Source: Mycobacterium colombiense
Lineage (GTDB): Bacteria > Actinomycetota > Actinomycetes > Mycobacteriales > Mycobacteriaceae
Assembly (NCBI RefSeq): GCF_003284935.1
Contig: NZ_QMEV01000012.1
Coordinates: forward strand, 36,120 to 100,119
Length of the DNA: 64,000 nucleotides
Direction of reading: 5' to 3'
A program made the translations under genes and the position numbers. Below are positions 51,900 to 59,322 of this stretch, in pieces. The number at the start of each line of letters is the position of its first letter. Position 1 is the first letter of the stretch. Below the pieces are notes generated by a model. The model was not told the DNA's origin and made no database searches. It was given only the letters and a program-made list of their open reading frames with translations.

Positions 51900-53450
51900 G
51901 TGCAGGTCACCAGCGTCGGCCACGCCGGATTTCTGATCCAGACCCAAGCGGGCAGCATCCTGTGCGACCCCTGGGTCAATCCCGCCTACTTCGCGTCCTG
52001 GTTCCCGTTCCCGGACAACAGCACGCTGGACTGGGACGAACTGGGCGCCTGCGACTACCTGTACGTGTCTCACCTGCATAAGGACCACTTCGACGCGAAG
52101 AATCTGGCCGAGCACGTCAACAAGGACGCCGTCGTGTTGCTGCCGGACTTTCCGGTGCCCGACTTGCGAAACGAACTGCAGAAGCTGGGTTTTCACCGAT
52201 TCTTCGAGACGACCGATTCGGTCAAGCACCGGGTCACCGGCCCGAACGGCGAGCTCGACGTCATGATCCTCGCGCTGCGGGCCCCCGCCGACGGACCGAT
52301 CGGCGATTCGGCGCTGTTGGTTTCCGACGGCGCGACAACGGTTTTCAACATGAACGACGCCCGTCCGGTGGACCTCGACGTGCTCGCCTCCGAATTCGGG
52401 CACATCGACGTGCACCTGCTGCAGTACTCCGGGGCCATCTGGTACCCCATGGTCTACGACATGCCGGCCCGCGCCAAGGAGTCGTTCGGCATCCAGAAGC
52501 GGCAACGCCAGATGGACCGTGCCCGCCAGTACCTCGCCCAGGTCGGGGCGAGGTGGGTGGTTCCGTCCGCGGGACCGCCCTGCTTCCTCGACCCGGAGCT
52601 GCGCCACCTCAACGACGACCACGCCGATCCGGCCAACATCTTCCCCGACCAGATGGTGTTCCTCGATCAGATGCGCAGGCACGGCCACGACGGCGGCCTG
52701 CTGATGATCCCCGGATCGACCGCCGATTTCACCGGCTCACAGTTGAATTCGCTGAACCATCCGCTGCCCACCGATCGGGTCGAGGCCATCTTCACCACCG
52801 GCAAGGCCGACTACATCGCCGACTACGCCGAGCGGATGGCGCCCGTCGTCGCCGCGCAGCGGGCGAGCTGGGCGCCGGCCACCGGCGAGCCGCTGCTGGA
52901 ACCGTTGCGCGCGCTGTTCGAGCCGATCATGTCGCAAAGCGACGAGATCTGCGACGGAATCGGCTACCCCGTCGAACTGGTGCTCGGGCCGGAAACCGTC
53001 GTCCTGGACTTCCCGAAACGGGCCGTGCGGGAACGTATTCCGGATGAAAAGGTCCGCTACGGCTTCGAGATAGCGCCGGAGCTGGTGCGCACCGTGCTGC
53101 GTGATCGCGAGCCGGACTGGGTCAACACCATCTTCTTGTCGACCCGGTTTCGGGCCTGGCGAGTCGGCGGCTACAACGAGTACCTGTACACATTCTTCAA
53201 GTGCCTGACCGACGAACGGATCGCCTACGCCGACGGCTGGTTCGCCGAGACGCACGACGACTCCGCGTCGGTCACACTGGACGGCTGGGAGATTCAGCGC
53301 CGCTGCCCGCACCTCAAGGCCGACCTGTCGAAGTTCGGCGTCGTCGAGGGAAACACGTTGACCTGCAACCTGCATGGGTGGCAGTGGCGGCTGGACGACG
53401 GGCGCTGCCTGACCGCCAAGGGCCATCAGCTGCGGAGTTCGCGAGCGTGA
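51900..53450 (+). CDS. Metallo-beta-lactamase fold / C-terminal Rieske [2Fe-2S] fusion protein
   Basis: A 516-residue two-domain protein. The N-terminal half is a UlaG-like metallo-beta-lactamase domain, with VGHAGFLIQTQAGSILCDPW and the metal motif VSHLHKDHFD. The C-terminus is a Rieske domain, where CPH and CNLH (around residues 463 and 482) supply the two Cys/two His cluster ligands. This combination resembles CMP-N-acetylneuraminate hydroxylase, but with the domain order reversed. It corresponds to Rv3818. The GTG at 51900 is preceded by AGGAAGG. The stop overlaps the next gene as GTGA. The substrate is unknown, and the redox partner would need to be a ferredoxin-type protein. Confidence 0.88.
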   Translation: MQVTSVGHAGFLIQTQAGSILCDPWVNPAYFASWFPFPDNSTLDWDELGACDYLYVSHLHKDHFDAKNLAEHVNKDAVVLLPDFPVPDLRNELQKLGFHRFFETTDSVKHRVTGPNGELDVMILALRAPADGPIGDSALLVSDGATTVFNMNDARPVDLDVLASEFGHIDVHLLQYSGAIWYPMVYDMPARAKESFGIQKRQRQMDRARQYLAQVGARWVVPSAGPPCFLDPELRHLNDDHADPANIFPDQMVFLDQMRRHGHDGGLLMIPGSTADFTGSQLNSLNHPLPTDRVEAIFTTGKADYIADYAERMAPVVAAQRASWAPATGEPLLEPLRALFEPIMSQSDEICDGIGYPVELVLGPETVVLDFPKRAVRERIPDEKVRYGFEIAPELVRTVLRDREPDWVNTIFLSTRFRAWRVGGYNEYLYTFFKCLTDERIAYADGWFAETHDDSASVTLDGWEIQRRCPHLKADLSKFGVVEGNTLTCNLHGWQWRLDDGRCLTAKGHQLRSSRA

Positions 53451-53779
53451 ACGGGTCCTACGACGACGGCCTGGTCCAGTTGGATCGCGCGGCGATCACG
53501 TTGCGCCGCTACCACTTTCCTTCGGGCACGGCGAAGGTGATCGCGCTCGACGCGATCCGCGGGTACAAGGCCGAGCAGCTGGGGCTGTTCACCCAGCGGT
53601 TCCGGATCTGGGGCAGCTCGGACTTCCGCCGCTGGCTGCCCCTGGACATCGGCCGTCCGCTCAAGTCGACGTTGATCACGCTGGACGTGCCGGGCACACG
53701 GCCCAGCCCCGCGTTCACGCCGGCGCGTCCCGAGGAGTTCACCGCCCTGCTGGACGACCTGCTGAGCCAGCGCGGCTAG
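53447..53779 (+). CDS. Small conserved protein coupled to the Rieske fusion gene (Rv3819-like)
   Basis: A 110-residue soluble protein with no signal or membrane segment. Alternating hydrophobic strands (AAITLRRYHFPSGTAKVIAL) and a C-terminal helix (PEEFTALLDDLL) suggest a PH-like beta-barrel. By size and position it matches Rv3819, of unknown function. The GTG start overlaps the Rieske gene stop by four bases, which suggests the two proteins act together. Its TAG stop overlaps the stop of the convergent flavoprotein gene (CTAG at 53776-53779). Confidence 0.75.
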   Translation: MNGSYDDGLVQLDRAAITLRRYHFPSGTAKVIALDAIRGYKAEQLGLFTQRFRIWGSSDFRRWLPLDIGRPLKSTLITLDVPGTRPSPAFTPARPEEFTALLDDLLSQRG

Positions 53780-55350
53780 GGCGCGGCCGCGCCCCTGCGG
53801 TCGGCGAGCGCCTGGTGCGCCGCGTTGTAACCGGGGATGAAGGTGATGCCGGGCCCGCCGTGGCAGCCCGCGCTACCCAGGTACAGGCCCTCGATCGGGA
53901 TCGGCTGGCCGAGGAAGCCCCGCGGGCCGGGCCGGTTGGGCCCGACCTGGTTGGCGTTCAGCAGGCCGTGGCAGTAATCCCCGCCCGGGGCGCCGAACAT
54001 GACGCCCATGTGCTTGGGCGTGAAGGTGGTGTGCCGGATGATGCTGCGTTCGAAATTCGGGGCGAGCCTGGTGATCTTGTCGATCACCCGTTGGCCCATC
54101 TCGACCTTGGCCTGCCCGTAATCGACGTCGCCCTCGATAGGGAAGAACAGCGCGAACGCCGACGCGGCGTGCTTTCCCGCGGGTGCCAGGTCCGGGTCGT
54201 TCTGCGACGGGATCTGCAAGACGACGGTCGGGTCGGCCGGGACGATGCCGAGCCGTGCGTCCTCCCACTGCTGCTGGACTTCCTCCGGAGTGCAGAACAA
54301 GCCGATCGAGGCCTGCATGGCCGGTTCGTTGAGGGCCTCATACGGCGCGGCGAAGACGGGGGCCTCCTCGAGCGCGAAGTGCATCTGCAGGTAGCTGCCG
54401 CGGTGGTCGATGCGCGCATAGCGCTCCCGGATGTCGGCGGGCAGCGCGGCGGGGTCGATCATCTCGTTGAGCGTGACGTCCGGGGCGATCCCGGAGACCA
54501 CGATCGGGGCGTTCAACGTCTCGCCCGCCTCGGTGCGCACGCCGGTCACCCGCCCGTCGTCGACGAGGATCTCGGTCACCTTGGTGCGCAACCGAAGTTC
54601 GCCACCGTGGCGTTGCAGCACGTCGCACAGGTGCGAGGTGAGCGCGCCGATGCCGCCGCGCAGCTTCTTCATCTGCATGGTGTCGCCGTCGGGAACGCCG
54701 AGGCCGAAGGCGAGCGCGGCCGCGCTGCCCGGCGTGGCCGGTCCCCGGTAGAGCGTGTTGACGGCGAGCACGGTCATCGAGCCGCGGATCGCGCCGAACT
54801 TCTCGCGGTCGGGCAGATAGCGGTCCAGCACGTCGGTGACCGAGCCGAACAGCATGTCGTCGATCGCCGAGCGCTCGAATTCGTTTGTGGCGCAGGCATA
54901 CATCTCGTCGATGCTCTTGGGCGGTGTTCCGGCTTCGAACCGGCCCAGCGCGCGGGTCGGGCCCTGGCTCCACGCCATCAGCCCGGCCATCCCGTTGACG
55001 GCGTCGGCCCCGTGCACCTCGTTGAGATGGGTGAACAGCTTGATGGGGTCGCTGTATTGCACCAGCGGGTCGTCACCGACGCCGCGCACCGCCACCGACA
55101 TCACGTCCAGGTCGATGGTCGGCAGGTCATCCAGGCCCAGCTCGTCGACCACCACCTGCGACGTCGGGAACTGCACCGAGCCGGCGATCTCGAACTGGTA
55201 CCCGTCGAAAAGCTCCACGGTGGAGGCCATGCCACCCGCGTAGAGCTTGGGATCCAGGCACACCGTGCGCAGCCCGGCCTTCTGCAACAGCACTGCCGCG
55301 GTCAGCCCGTTGTGGCCCGCGCCGATGACGATGGCGTCGTATTCAGTCAT
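53776..55350 (-). CDS. Phytoene-dehydrogenase-like FAD-dependent oxidoreductase (Rv3829c family)
   Basis: A 524-residue flavoprotein. The N-terminal FAD fold is YDAIVIGAGHNGLTAAVLLQ at residues 4-23, the GG doublet is in YAGGMASTVELF, and the C-terminal FAD-contact motif is LYLGSAGCHGGPGITFIPGYNAA. The middle has the GGIGALTSHLCDVLQRHGGELRLRTKV pattern of carotenoid desaturases and isomerases. No carotenoid genes are nearby, so another polyene or lipid is a possible substrate. It corresponds to Rv3829c. The ATG at 55350 is decided by the FAD fold; the frame is open further upstream into tetR. A 24-bp dyad (55387-55410) sits just upstream, and the tetR gene precedes it. Confidence 0.87.
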   Translation of the reverse strand: MTEYDAIVIGAGHNGLTAAVLLQKAGLRTVCLDPKLYAGGMASTVELFDGYQFEIAGSVQFPTSQVVVDELGLDDLPTIDLDVMSVAVRGVGDDPLVQYSDPIKLFTHLNEVHGADAVNGMAGLMAWSQGPTRALGRFEAGTPPKSIDEMYACATNEFERSAIDDMLFGSVTDVLDRYLPDREKFGAIRGSMTVLAVNTLYRGPATPGSAAALAFGLGVPDGDTMQMKKLRGGIGALTSHLCDVLQRHGGELRLRTKVTEILVDDGRVTGVRTEAGETLNAPIVVSGIAPDVTLNEMIDPAALPADIRERYARIDHRGSYLQMHFALEEAPVFAAPYEALNEPAMQASIGLFCTPEEVQQQWEDARLGIVPADPTVVLQIPSQNDPDLAPAGKHAASAFALFFPIEGDVDYGQAKVEMGQRVIDKITRLAPNFERSIIRHTTFTPKHMGVMFGAPGGDYCHGLLNANQVGPNRPGPRGFLGQPIPIEGLYLGSAGCHGGPGITFIPGYNAAHQALADRRGAAAP

Positions 55351-55386
55351 GTCTGCCCTCCGAAAGGGAGGCTCGCACGGCGGCAA

Positions 55387-55410
55387 AGTTTTGTCAATTA
55401 TGACGAAACT
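55387..55410. promoter_or_regulatory. 24-bp dyad (operator candidate O2) upstream of the flavoprotein gene
   Basis: AGTTTTGTCA (55387-55396) and TGACGAAACT (55401-55410) pair with one mismatch around ATTA. The site covers the 3' end of tetR and lies 37 bases before the flavoprotein ATG. The dyad at 56042-56065 has the same 10-4-10 design. Confidence 0.6.
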
Positions 55411-56021
55411 GCGGTGATCCACGTGCCGGAGATCCCGCCGCGCAGCGACTCGAGCGCCACGTGGGTGATCCGGGCCAACTCGCCCAGCGACCGTTCGTCG
55501 CCGACCATCCAGGCCTCCATGGCGCCGAACACCGCCGCCGCGATGCACCGCGCGCTGACGGTGATCCGCAGCCGCATGTCCGGGGTGGGATCGGCCGCGG
55601 CGCCGCGCCGGCGCAGCTGCTCCTCGATGGCGTCGGCCAGGTCGGCCTGGACGTCGCGGATGTGCCGCACGATGCGCCCCTGGTCCACGTCGCCGCCCCG
55701 CAGCGCGGCGATTTTCGTCACGGCCTCAACGTCATAGGGGAACGCGAAGACGGCCGCCTGCACCGAGTCGATGACCGGCTCGTCGACCGGCCTGGCGGCC
55801 AGCGCCGCGCGAAACCAGTGCAGCCCGGTGTAGTCCGCGAACAGCAGGTCGTGCTTGGAGCTGAAGTGGCGGTAGAACGTCCGCAACGACACCCCGGCGT
55901 CGGCGGCGATCTGCTCGGCCGACGTGTCCTCCACGCCCTGGGCCAGGAATCGCACCAGGGCGGCCTGGCGCAGCGCTTCGCGCGTGCGCTCGCTGCGCGC
56001 CGTCTGAGCGGGCCGGACCAT
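55398..56021 (-). CDS. TetR-family transcriptional repressor
   Basis: A 207-residue TetR protein. The DNA-binding domain is at about 8-55: TREALRQAALVRFLAQGVEDTSAEQIAADAGVSLRTFYRHFSSKHDLL, with the recognition helix in VSLRTFYRHF. The ligand domain is unremarkable. It corresponds to Rv3830c. A TATCTT -10-like box (minus strand) six bases before the ATG suggests a leaderless transcript. It is divergent from the Rv3831-like gene and upstream of the flavoprotein gene; matching dyads lie on both sides of the gene, so it probably represses itself and both neighbours. Confidence 0.92.
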   Translation of the reverse strand: MVRPAQTARSERTREALRQAALVRFLAQGVEDTSAEQIAADAGVSLRTFYRHFSSKHDLLFADYTGLHWFRAALAARPVDEPVIDSVQAAVFAFPYDVEAVTKIAALRGGDVDQGRIVRHIRDVQADLADAIEEQLRRRGAAADPTPDMRLRITVSARCIAAAVFGAMEAWMVGDERSLGELARITHVALESLRGGISGTWITAVSS

Positions 56022-56027
56022 GGCAGT

Positions 56028-56033
56028 AAGATA
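56028..56033 (-). promoter_or_regulatory. Putative -10 box of tetR (leaderless)
   Basis: TATCTT on the minus strand is six bases before the tetR ATG at 56021; the dyad O1 begins nine bases further upstream. Confidence 0.45.
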
Positions 56034-56041
56034 CCAAGAAC

Positions 56042-56065
56042 CTTTTTGACAATATTGACAAAACT
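56042..56065. promoter_or_regulatory. 24-bp dyad (operator candidate O1) between tetR and the Rv3831-like gene
   Basis: CTTTTTGACA (56042-56051) and TGACAAAACT (56056-56065) surround ATAT. The right arm is identical to the ideal half-site deduced from O2, and the left arm matches it at 7 of 10 positions. Confidence 0.55.
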
Positions 56066-56090
56066 TCGGGAGCCGGGTGAGACTGCGCCC

Positions 56091-56576
56091 ATGGTCTCGC
56101 TACTCACCCACGCGGTACTCGGACTGGCGGTCATCAGCTGGATCGTCATGGCCAACAGAGGAGTTTTCGCCCGGCCGGCCACCGGCCCGCTGTTCTCGCC
56201 AATGGAAGTCGTGTACTACGTCGTCGGCATCGCGTCGGTCGCCCTCGGCTGGTACTTCAACATCACCTACGTGCAGGAGTACTCGCACGGATCCACCAAC
56301 CCCCTGTGGGGTGAACACGGCAGCTGGCTCGAGTACATCAGGCTGATGTTCACCAACCCGGCAGCCAGCTCGGCCAGCCAGGACTACACCATCGCCAATG
56401 TTGTTCTGCTGCCGCTCTTTACGATCGTGGACGGCTATCGCCGGGGCTTGCGCCACCCGTGGCTGTACTTCGTGTCCAGCCTGTTCACCAGCTTCGCGTT
56501 CGCCTTCGCGTTCTACTTCGCCACCATGGAGCGCCAGCGCCGCCACGAGCGAGACCGCGCCACGGTCGCCGCCTAG
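56091..56576 (+). CDS. DUF2834-like integral membrane protein (Rv3831 family)
   Basis: A 161-residue protein with four membrane helices: VSLLTHAVLGLAVISWIVMA, VVYYVVGIASVALGWYF, IANVVLLPLFTIVDGY and FVSSLFTSFAFAFAFYFAT. It ends in a charged tail. It resembles DUF2834 proteins; no function is known. The ATG at 56091 follows the dyad O1 directly, so it is a likely target of the divergent TetR protein. Its TAG stop overlaps the stop of the convergent methyltransferase gene (CTAG at 56573-56576). Confidence 0.8.
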   Translation: MVSLLTHAVLGLAVISWIVMANRGVFARPATGPLFSPMEVVYYVVGIASVALGWYFNITYVQEYSHGSTNPLWGEHGSWLEYIRLMFTNPAASSASQDYTIANVVLLPLFTIVDGYRRGLRHPWLYFVSSLFTSFAFAFAFYFATMERQRRHERDRATVAA

Positions 56577-57145
56577 CCGATCGGTTTGGCGGCCCGCCAT
56601 TTCTGCCGGCCGCCCCGGACCTCGGTGTGGATCTCGGTGAATCCCGCCGCCGCCAGCCGCCCGCGCAGGTCGGCCGGCGCGATCGGGTTGTAGGTGTCGG
56701 CGACGTGCAGCAGCCGGAACGCCAACGACGGGACGCCGTCGCTGCCGGCGAAAACCCCGCCCGGCTGCAGCACCCGGAACGCCTCGGCGAAGAGGCGGTC
56801 CTGCAGCTCGGCGCTGGGAATGTGGTGCAGCATCGTGAAACACACCACCGACGTGAAATGGTCCGCGGGCAAACCCGTTTCGGTGCCGTCACCGTGAATG
56901 ATGCGCGCCCGCTCGCCGTACTTGCGCTGCAGGCGATCGGCCATCACGCCGTCGACCTCCACGGCGGTCAGCGACGCCGCCCGATCGAGCAGCGCGCGCA
57001 GTGTCGCCCCGTATCCGGGGCCGATTTCCACAGTGCGCGCGCCCAATTCGACGTCCTGCAGGGCCCACGGCAACAGCTGATCGGCCACCGACTTCTCCCA
57101 GCCCGCCGAGCTACAGCGGCGCCGGTGCAACAGATTCATCGCCAT
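56573..57145 (-). CDS. Class I SAM-dependent methyltransferase (Rv3832c family)
   Basis: A 190-residue methyltransferase with motif I TVEIGPGYGATLRALL, the acidic residue after strand 2 in LTAVEVDG, and motif region VVCFTMLHHIPS with VLQPGGVFAGSDGV. The substrate is unknown. It corresponds to Rv3832c. The ATG at 57145 gives the same length as in M. tuberculosis. A minus-strand TAGCGT seven bases upstream suggests a leaderless transcript. The gene shares a 54-bp divergent promoter region with the AraC regulator gene, which may control it. Confidence 0.9.
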   Translation of the reverse strand: MAMNLLHRRRCSSAGWEKSVADQLLPWALQDVELGARTVEIGPGYGATLRALLDRAASLTAVEVDGVMADRLQRKYGERARIIHGDGTETGLPADHFTSVVCFTMLHHIPSAELQDRLFAEAFRVLQPGGVFAGSDGVPSLAFRLLHVADTYNPIAPADLRGRLAAAGFTEIHTEVRGGRQKWRAAKPIG

Positions 57146-57152
57146 ACCGACA

Positions 57153-57158
57153 ACGCTA
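57153..57158 (-). promoter_or_regulatory. Putative -10 box of the methyltransferase gene (leaderless)
   Basis: TAGCGT on the minus strand is seven bases before the ATG at 57145. Confidence 0.45.
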
Positions 57159-57180
57159 GGCGCCCGGACGGATGCGGGCT

Positions 57181-57207
57181 TCCGATATCCTGCCTTGATA
57201 TGTCGGA
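57181..57207 (+). promoter_or_regulatory. -10 box and imperfect dyad at the AraC-type gene start
   Basis: TATCCT (57186-57191) is eight bases before the ATG at 57200. It lies in an imperfect inverted repeat, TCCGATATC and GATATGTCGGA, that spans the start codon. Confidence 0.4.
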
Positions 57208-57949
57208 TTTCAGCCATCACGGGTTGGCGACTTCGTCGCAGACGCTGCCGCCGGGGTCCCACATCGAGCGGCATCGACATCCGCTGCACCAGATCGTCTA
57301 CCCGTCCTCGGGTGCCGTCTCGGTGACCACCCCGACCGGAACGTGGATGACGCCCGCCAATCGCGCGATCTGGATACCGGCCGGGTGCTGGCACGAACAC
57401 AGGTTCCACGGCACCACGCAGTTTCACGGCGTCGCGCTGGACCCCGACCGCTACCGCCGCGGCCCCTCGGCCCCGGCCGTGCTGGCGGTCAATCCGCTGA
57501 TGCGCGAACTGATCATCGCGTGTTCGCAAACCGATGGCACCGACACCGACGAGCACCACCGGATGCTGGCGGTGCTGCACGATCAGTTGCAGGCGACCAG
57601 CATTGCCGAGGCGCTGTGGATTCCGACACCGGTCGACAGCCGGTTGCGGCAAGCGTGCGCACTGATCGCCGGAAACCTGCGTGAGCCGTTGTCGCTGCGG
57701 CAGATTGGCGACCGGCTCGGCGTCGGCCAGCGCACGCTGAGCCGCCTGTTCAGCGACGAACTGGCGATGACGTTCCCGCAGTGGCGCACCCAGGTCCGGC
57801 TGCAACACGCCCTCGTGTTGCTCGCCGAGCGGCGCGATGTCACGTCGGTGGCGGCCGAATGCGGTTGGGCCACACCGAGTGCCTTCATCGACACCTACCG
57901 GCGGGCCTTCGGCCACACCCCCGGTCAGGTGGCCGGCAAGGCGTTTTAG
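57200..57949 (+). CDS. AraC-family transcriptional regulator with cupin sensor domain
   Basis: A 249-residue regulator. The N-terminal cupin (about 10-95) has [22 protein letters not shown] and [11 protein letters not shown]. The C-terminal double HTH (about 155-249) has [21 protein letters not shown] and [25 protein letters not shown]. It corresponds to Rv3833. The cupin histidines suggest binding of a metal or small ligand. It is divergent from the methyltransferase gene. Its stop overlaps the serS stop (TTAG at 57946-57949). Confidence 0.93.
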   Translation: MSDFSHHGLATSSQTLPPGSHIERHRHPLHQIVYPSSGAVSVTTPTGTWMTPANRAIWIPAGCWHEHRFHGTTQFHGVALDPDRYRRGPSAPAVLAVNPLMRELIIACSQTDGTDTDEHHRMLAVLHDQLQATSIAEALWIPTPVDSRLRQACALIAGNLREPLSLRQIGDRLGVGQRTLSRLFSDELAMTFPQWRTQVRLQHALVLLAERRDVTSVAAECGWATPSAFIDTYRRAFGHTPGQVAGKAF

Positions 57950-59205
57950 CCGACCGGTTCGAGCACTTCGGTGCCGACGAACGGCACCAGGGCCTCGGGC
58001 ACCCGGACGCTGCCGTCGGGCTGTTGGTGGTTCTCCAAAATCGCCACCAGCCACCGCGTGGTGCCCAGCGTCCCGTTGAGCGTGGCGGCGGTCTGCGGTT
58101 TGCCCGCCTCGTCGCGATAGCGGGTGGCCAGCCGGCGCGCCTGGAACGTGGTGCAGTTGGACGTGGACGTCAGCTCGCGGTAGGCGCCCTGGGTGGGAAC
58201 CCAAGCCTCACAATCGAATTTGCGCGCGGCCGACGAACCCAGGTCGCCCGCGGCCACGTCGATCACCCGGTATGGCACCTGGATGAGGGCCAGCATCTCG
58301 CGCTGCCAGCCCAGCAGCCGCTGGTGTTCCGCCTCGGCGTCCGCGGGTGTGCAGTAGACGAAGCCCTCGACCTTGTCGAACTGATGCACCCGGATGATGC
58401 CGCGGGTGTCCTTGCCGTAACTGCCTGCCTCGCGGCGAAAACACGACGACCAGCCCGCGTACCGCAGCGGCCCGCCGGACAGGTCCAGGATCTCGCCGGA
58501 GTGGTAGCCCGCCAGGGGCACCTCCGAGGTGCCCACCAGGTACAGGTCGTCGGCCTCCACGCGGTAGACCTCGTCGGCGTGCGCGCCCAGGAATCCGGTG
58601 CCGGCCATCACCTCCGGGCGCACCAGCACCGGCGGGATCATCGGGATGAAGCCGTTCTCGACGGCCAGCCGCAGCGCCAGCTGCAACAGGCCGAGCTGGA
58701 GCAGCGCGCCCTTGCCGGTCAGAAAGTAGAACCGCGACCCGGACACCTTGGCGCCGCGCTGCATGTCGATGAGCCCGAGCGCCTCACCGAGCTCGAGGTG
58801 GTCCTTCGGGTTGTCGATCGCCGCGGGCTCGCCGACCACGTCGAGCACGGCGAAGTCGTCCTCCCCGCCGGCGGGCACCCCGTCGATGACGACGTTGGAG
58901 ATCGCCATGTGCGCCGCGGTGAACGCCGCCTCCGCGTCGGCCTGGGCGGCTTCGGCGGCCTTGACCTGCTCGGCCAGTTCCTTGGCGCGCGCCAGCTTGG
59001 CCGGGCGCTCCTCCGGTGAGGCCGCCCCGACGCTCTTGCTGGCGGACTTCTGTTCGGCCCGCAGCCCGTCGGCCGACGAGATCGCGGCCCGGCGGGCGGC
59101 GTCGGCGGTCAACAAGGCGTCTACCAGCGCCGGGTCTTCGCCGCGGCTCAGCTGGGAGCGGCGCACGGCGTCGGGGTCTTCCCGGAGCAGCTTCAGGTCG
59201 ATCAC
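57946..59205 (-). CDS. serS: Seryl-tRNA synthetase
   Basis: A 419-residue class II aminoacyl-tRNA synthetase that charges tRNA-Ser and tRNA-Sec with serine. The N-terminal long coiled-coil arm (about 30-100) binds the tRNA variable loop. Motif 2 lies in [28 protein letters not shown] and motif 3 in [19 protein letters not shown]; the Ser-site [15 protein letters not shown] is intact. The GTG at 59205 gives exactly the M. tuberculosis length and has a TAGTCT box seven bases upstream, while the ORF extends to 59250. It is the only aminoacyl-tRNA synthetase gene in the window. Confidence 0.98.
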   Translation of the reverse strand: MIDLKLLREDPDAVRRSQLSRGEDPALVDALLTADAARRAAISSADGLRAEQKSASKSVGAASPEERPAKLARAKELAEQVKAAEAAQADAEAAFTAAHMAISNVVIDGVPAGGEDDFAVLDVVGEPAAIDNPKDHLELGEALGLIDMQRGAKVSGSRFYFLTGKGALLQLGLLQLALRLAVENGFIPMIPPVLVRPEVMAGTGFLGAHADEVYRVEADDLYLVGTSEVPLAGYHSGEILDLSGGPLRYAGWSSCFRREAGSYGKDTRGIIRVHQFDKVEGFVYCTPADAEAEHQRLLGWQREMLALIQVPYRVIDVAAGDLGSSAARKFDCEAWVPTQGAYRELTSTSNCTTFQARRLATRYRDEAGKPQTAATLNGTLGTTRWLVAILENHQQPDGSVRVPEALVPFVGTEVLEPVG

Positions 59206-59212
59206 GGCCCTG

Positions 59213-59218
59213 AGACTA
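59213..59218 (-). promoter_or_regulatory. Putative -10 box of serS (leaderless)
   Basis: TAGTCT on the minus strand is seven bases before the GTG at 59205. Confidence 0.5.
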
Positions 59219-59322
59219 CTTTCACCGGTTCGGGCCGGCTGGCGGCGCATCCCGGAAAGTCGCAGGACTCACATCAGTAACTTTTGTCACCGGTCTCAGG
59301 CGCTGCTGTCAGAATGGAGCGG

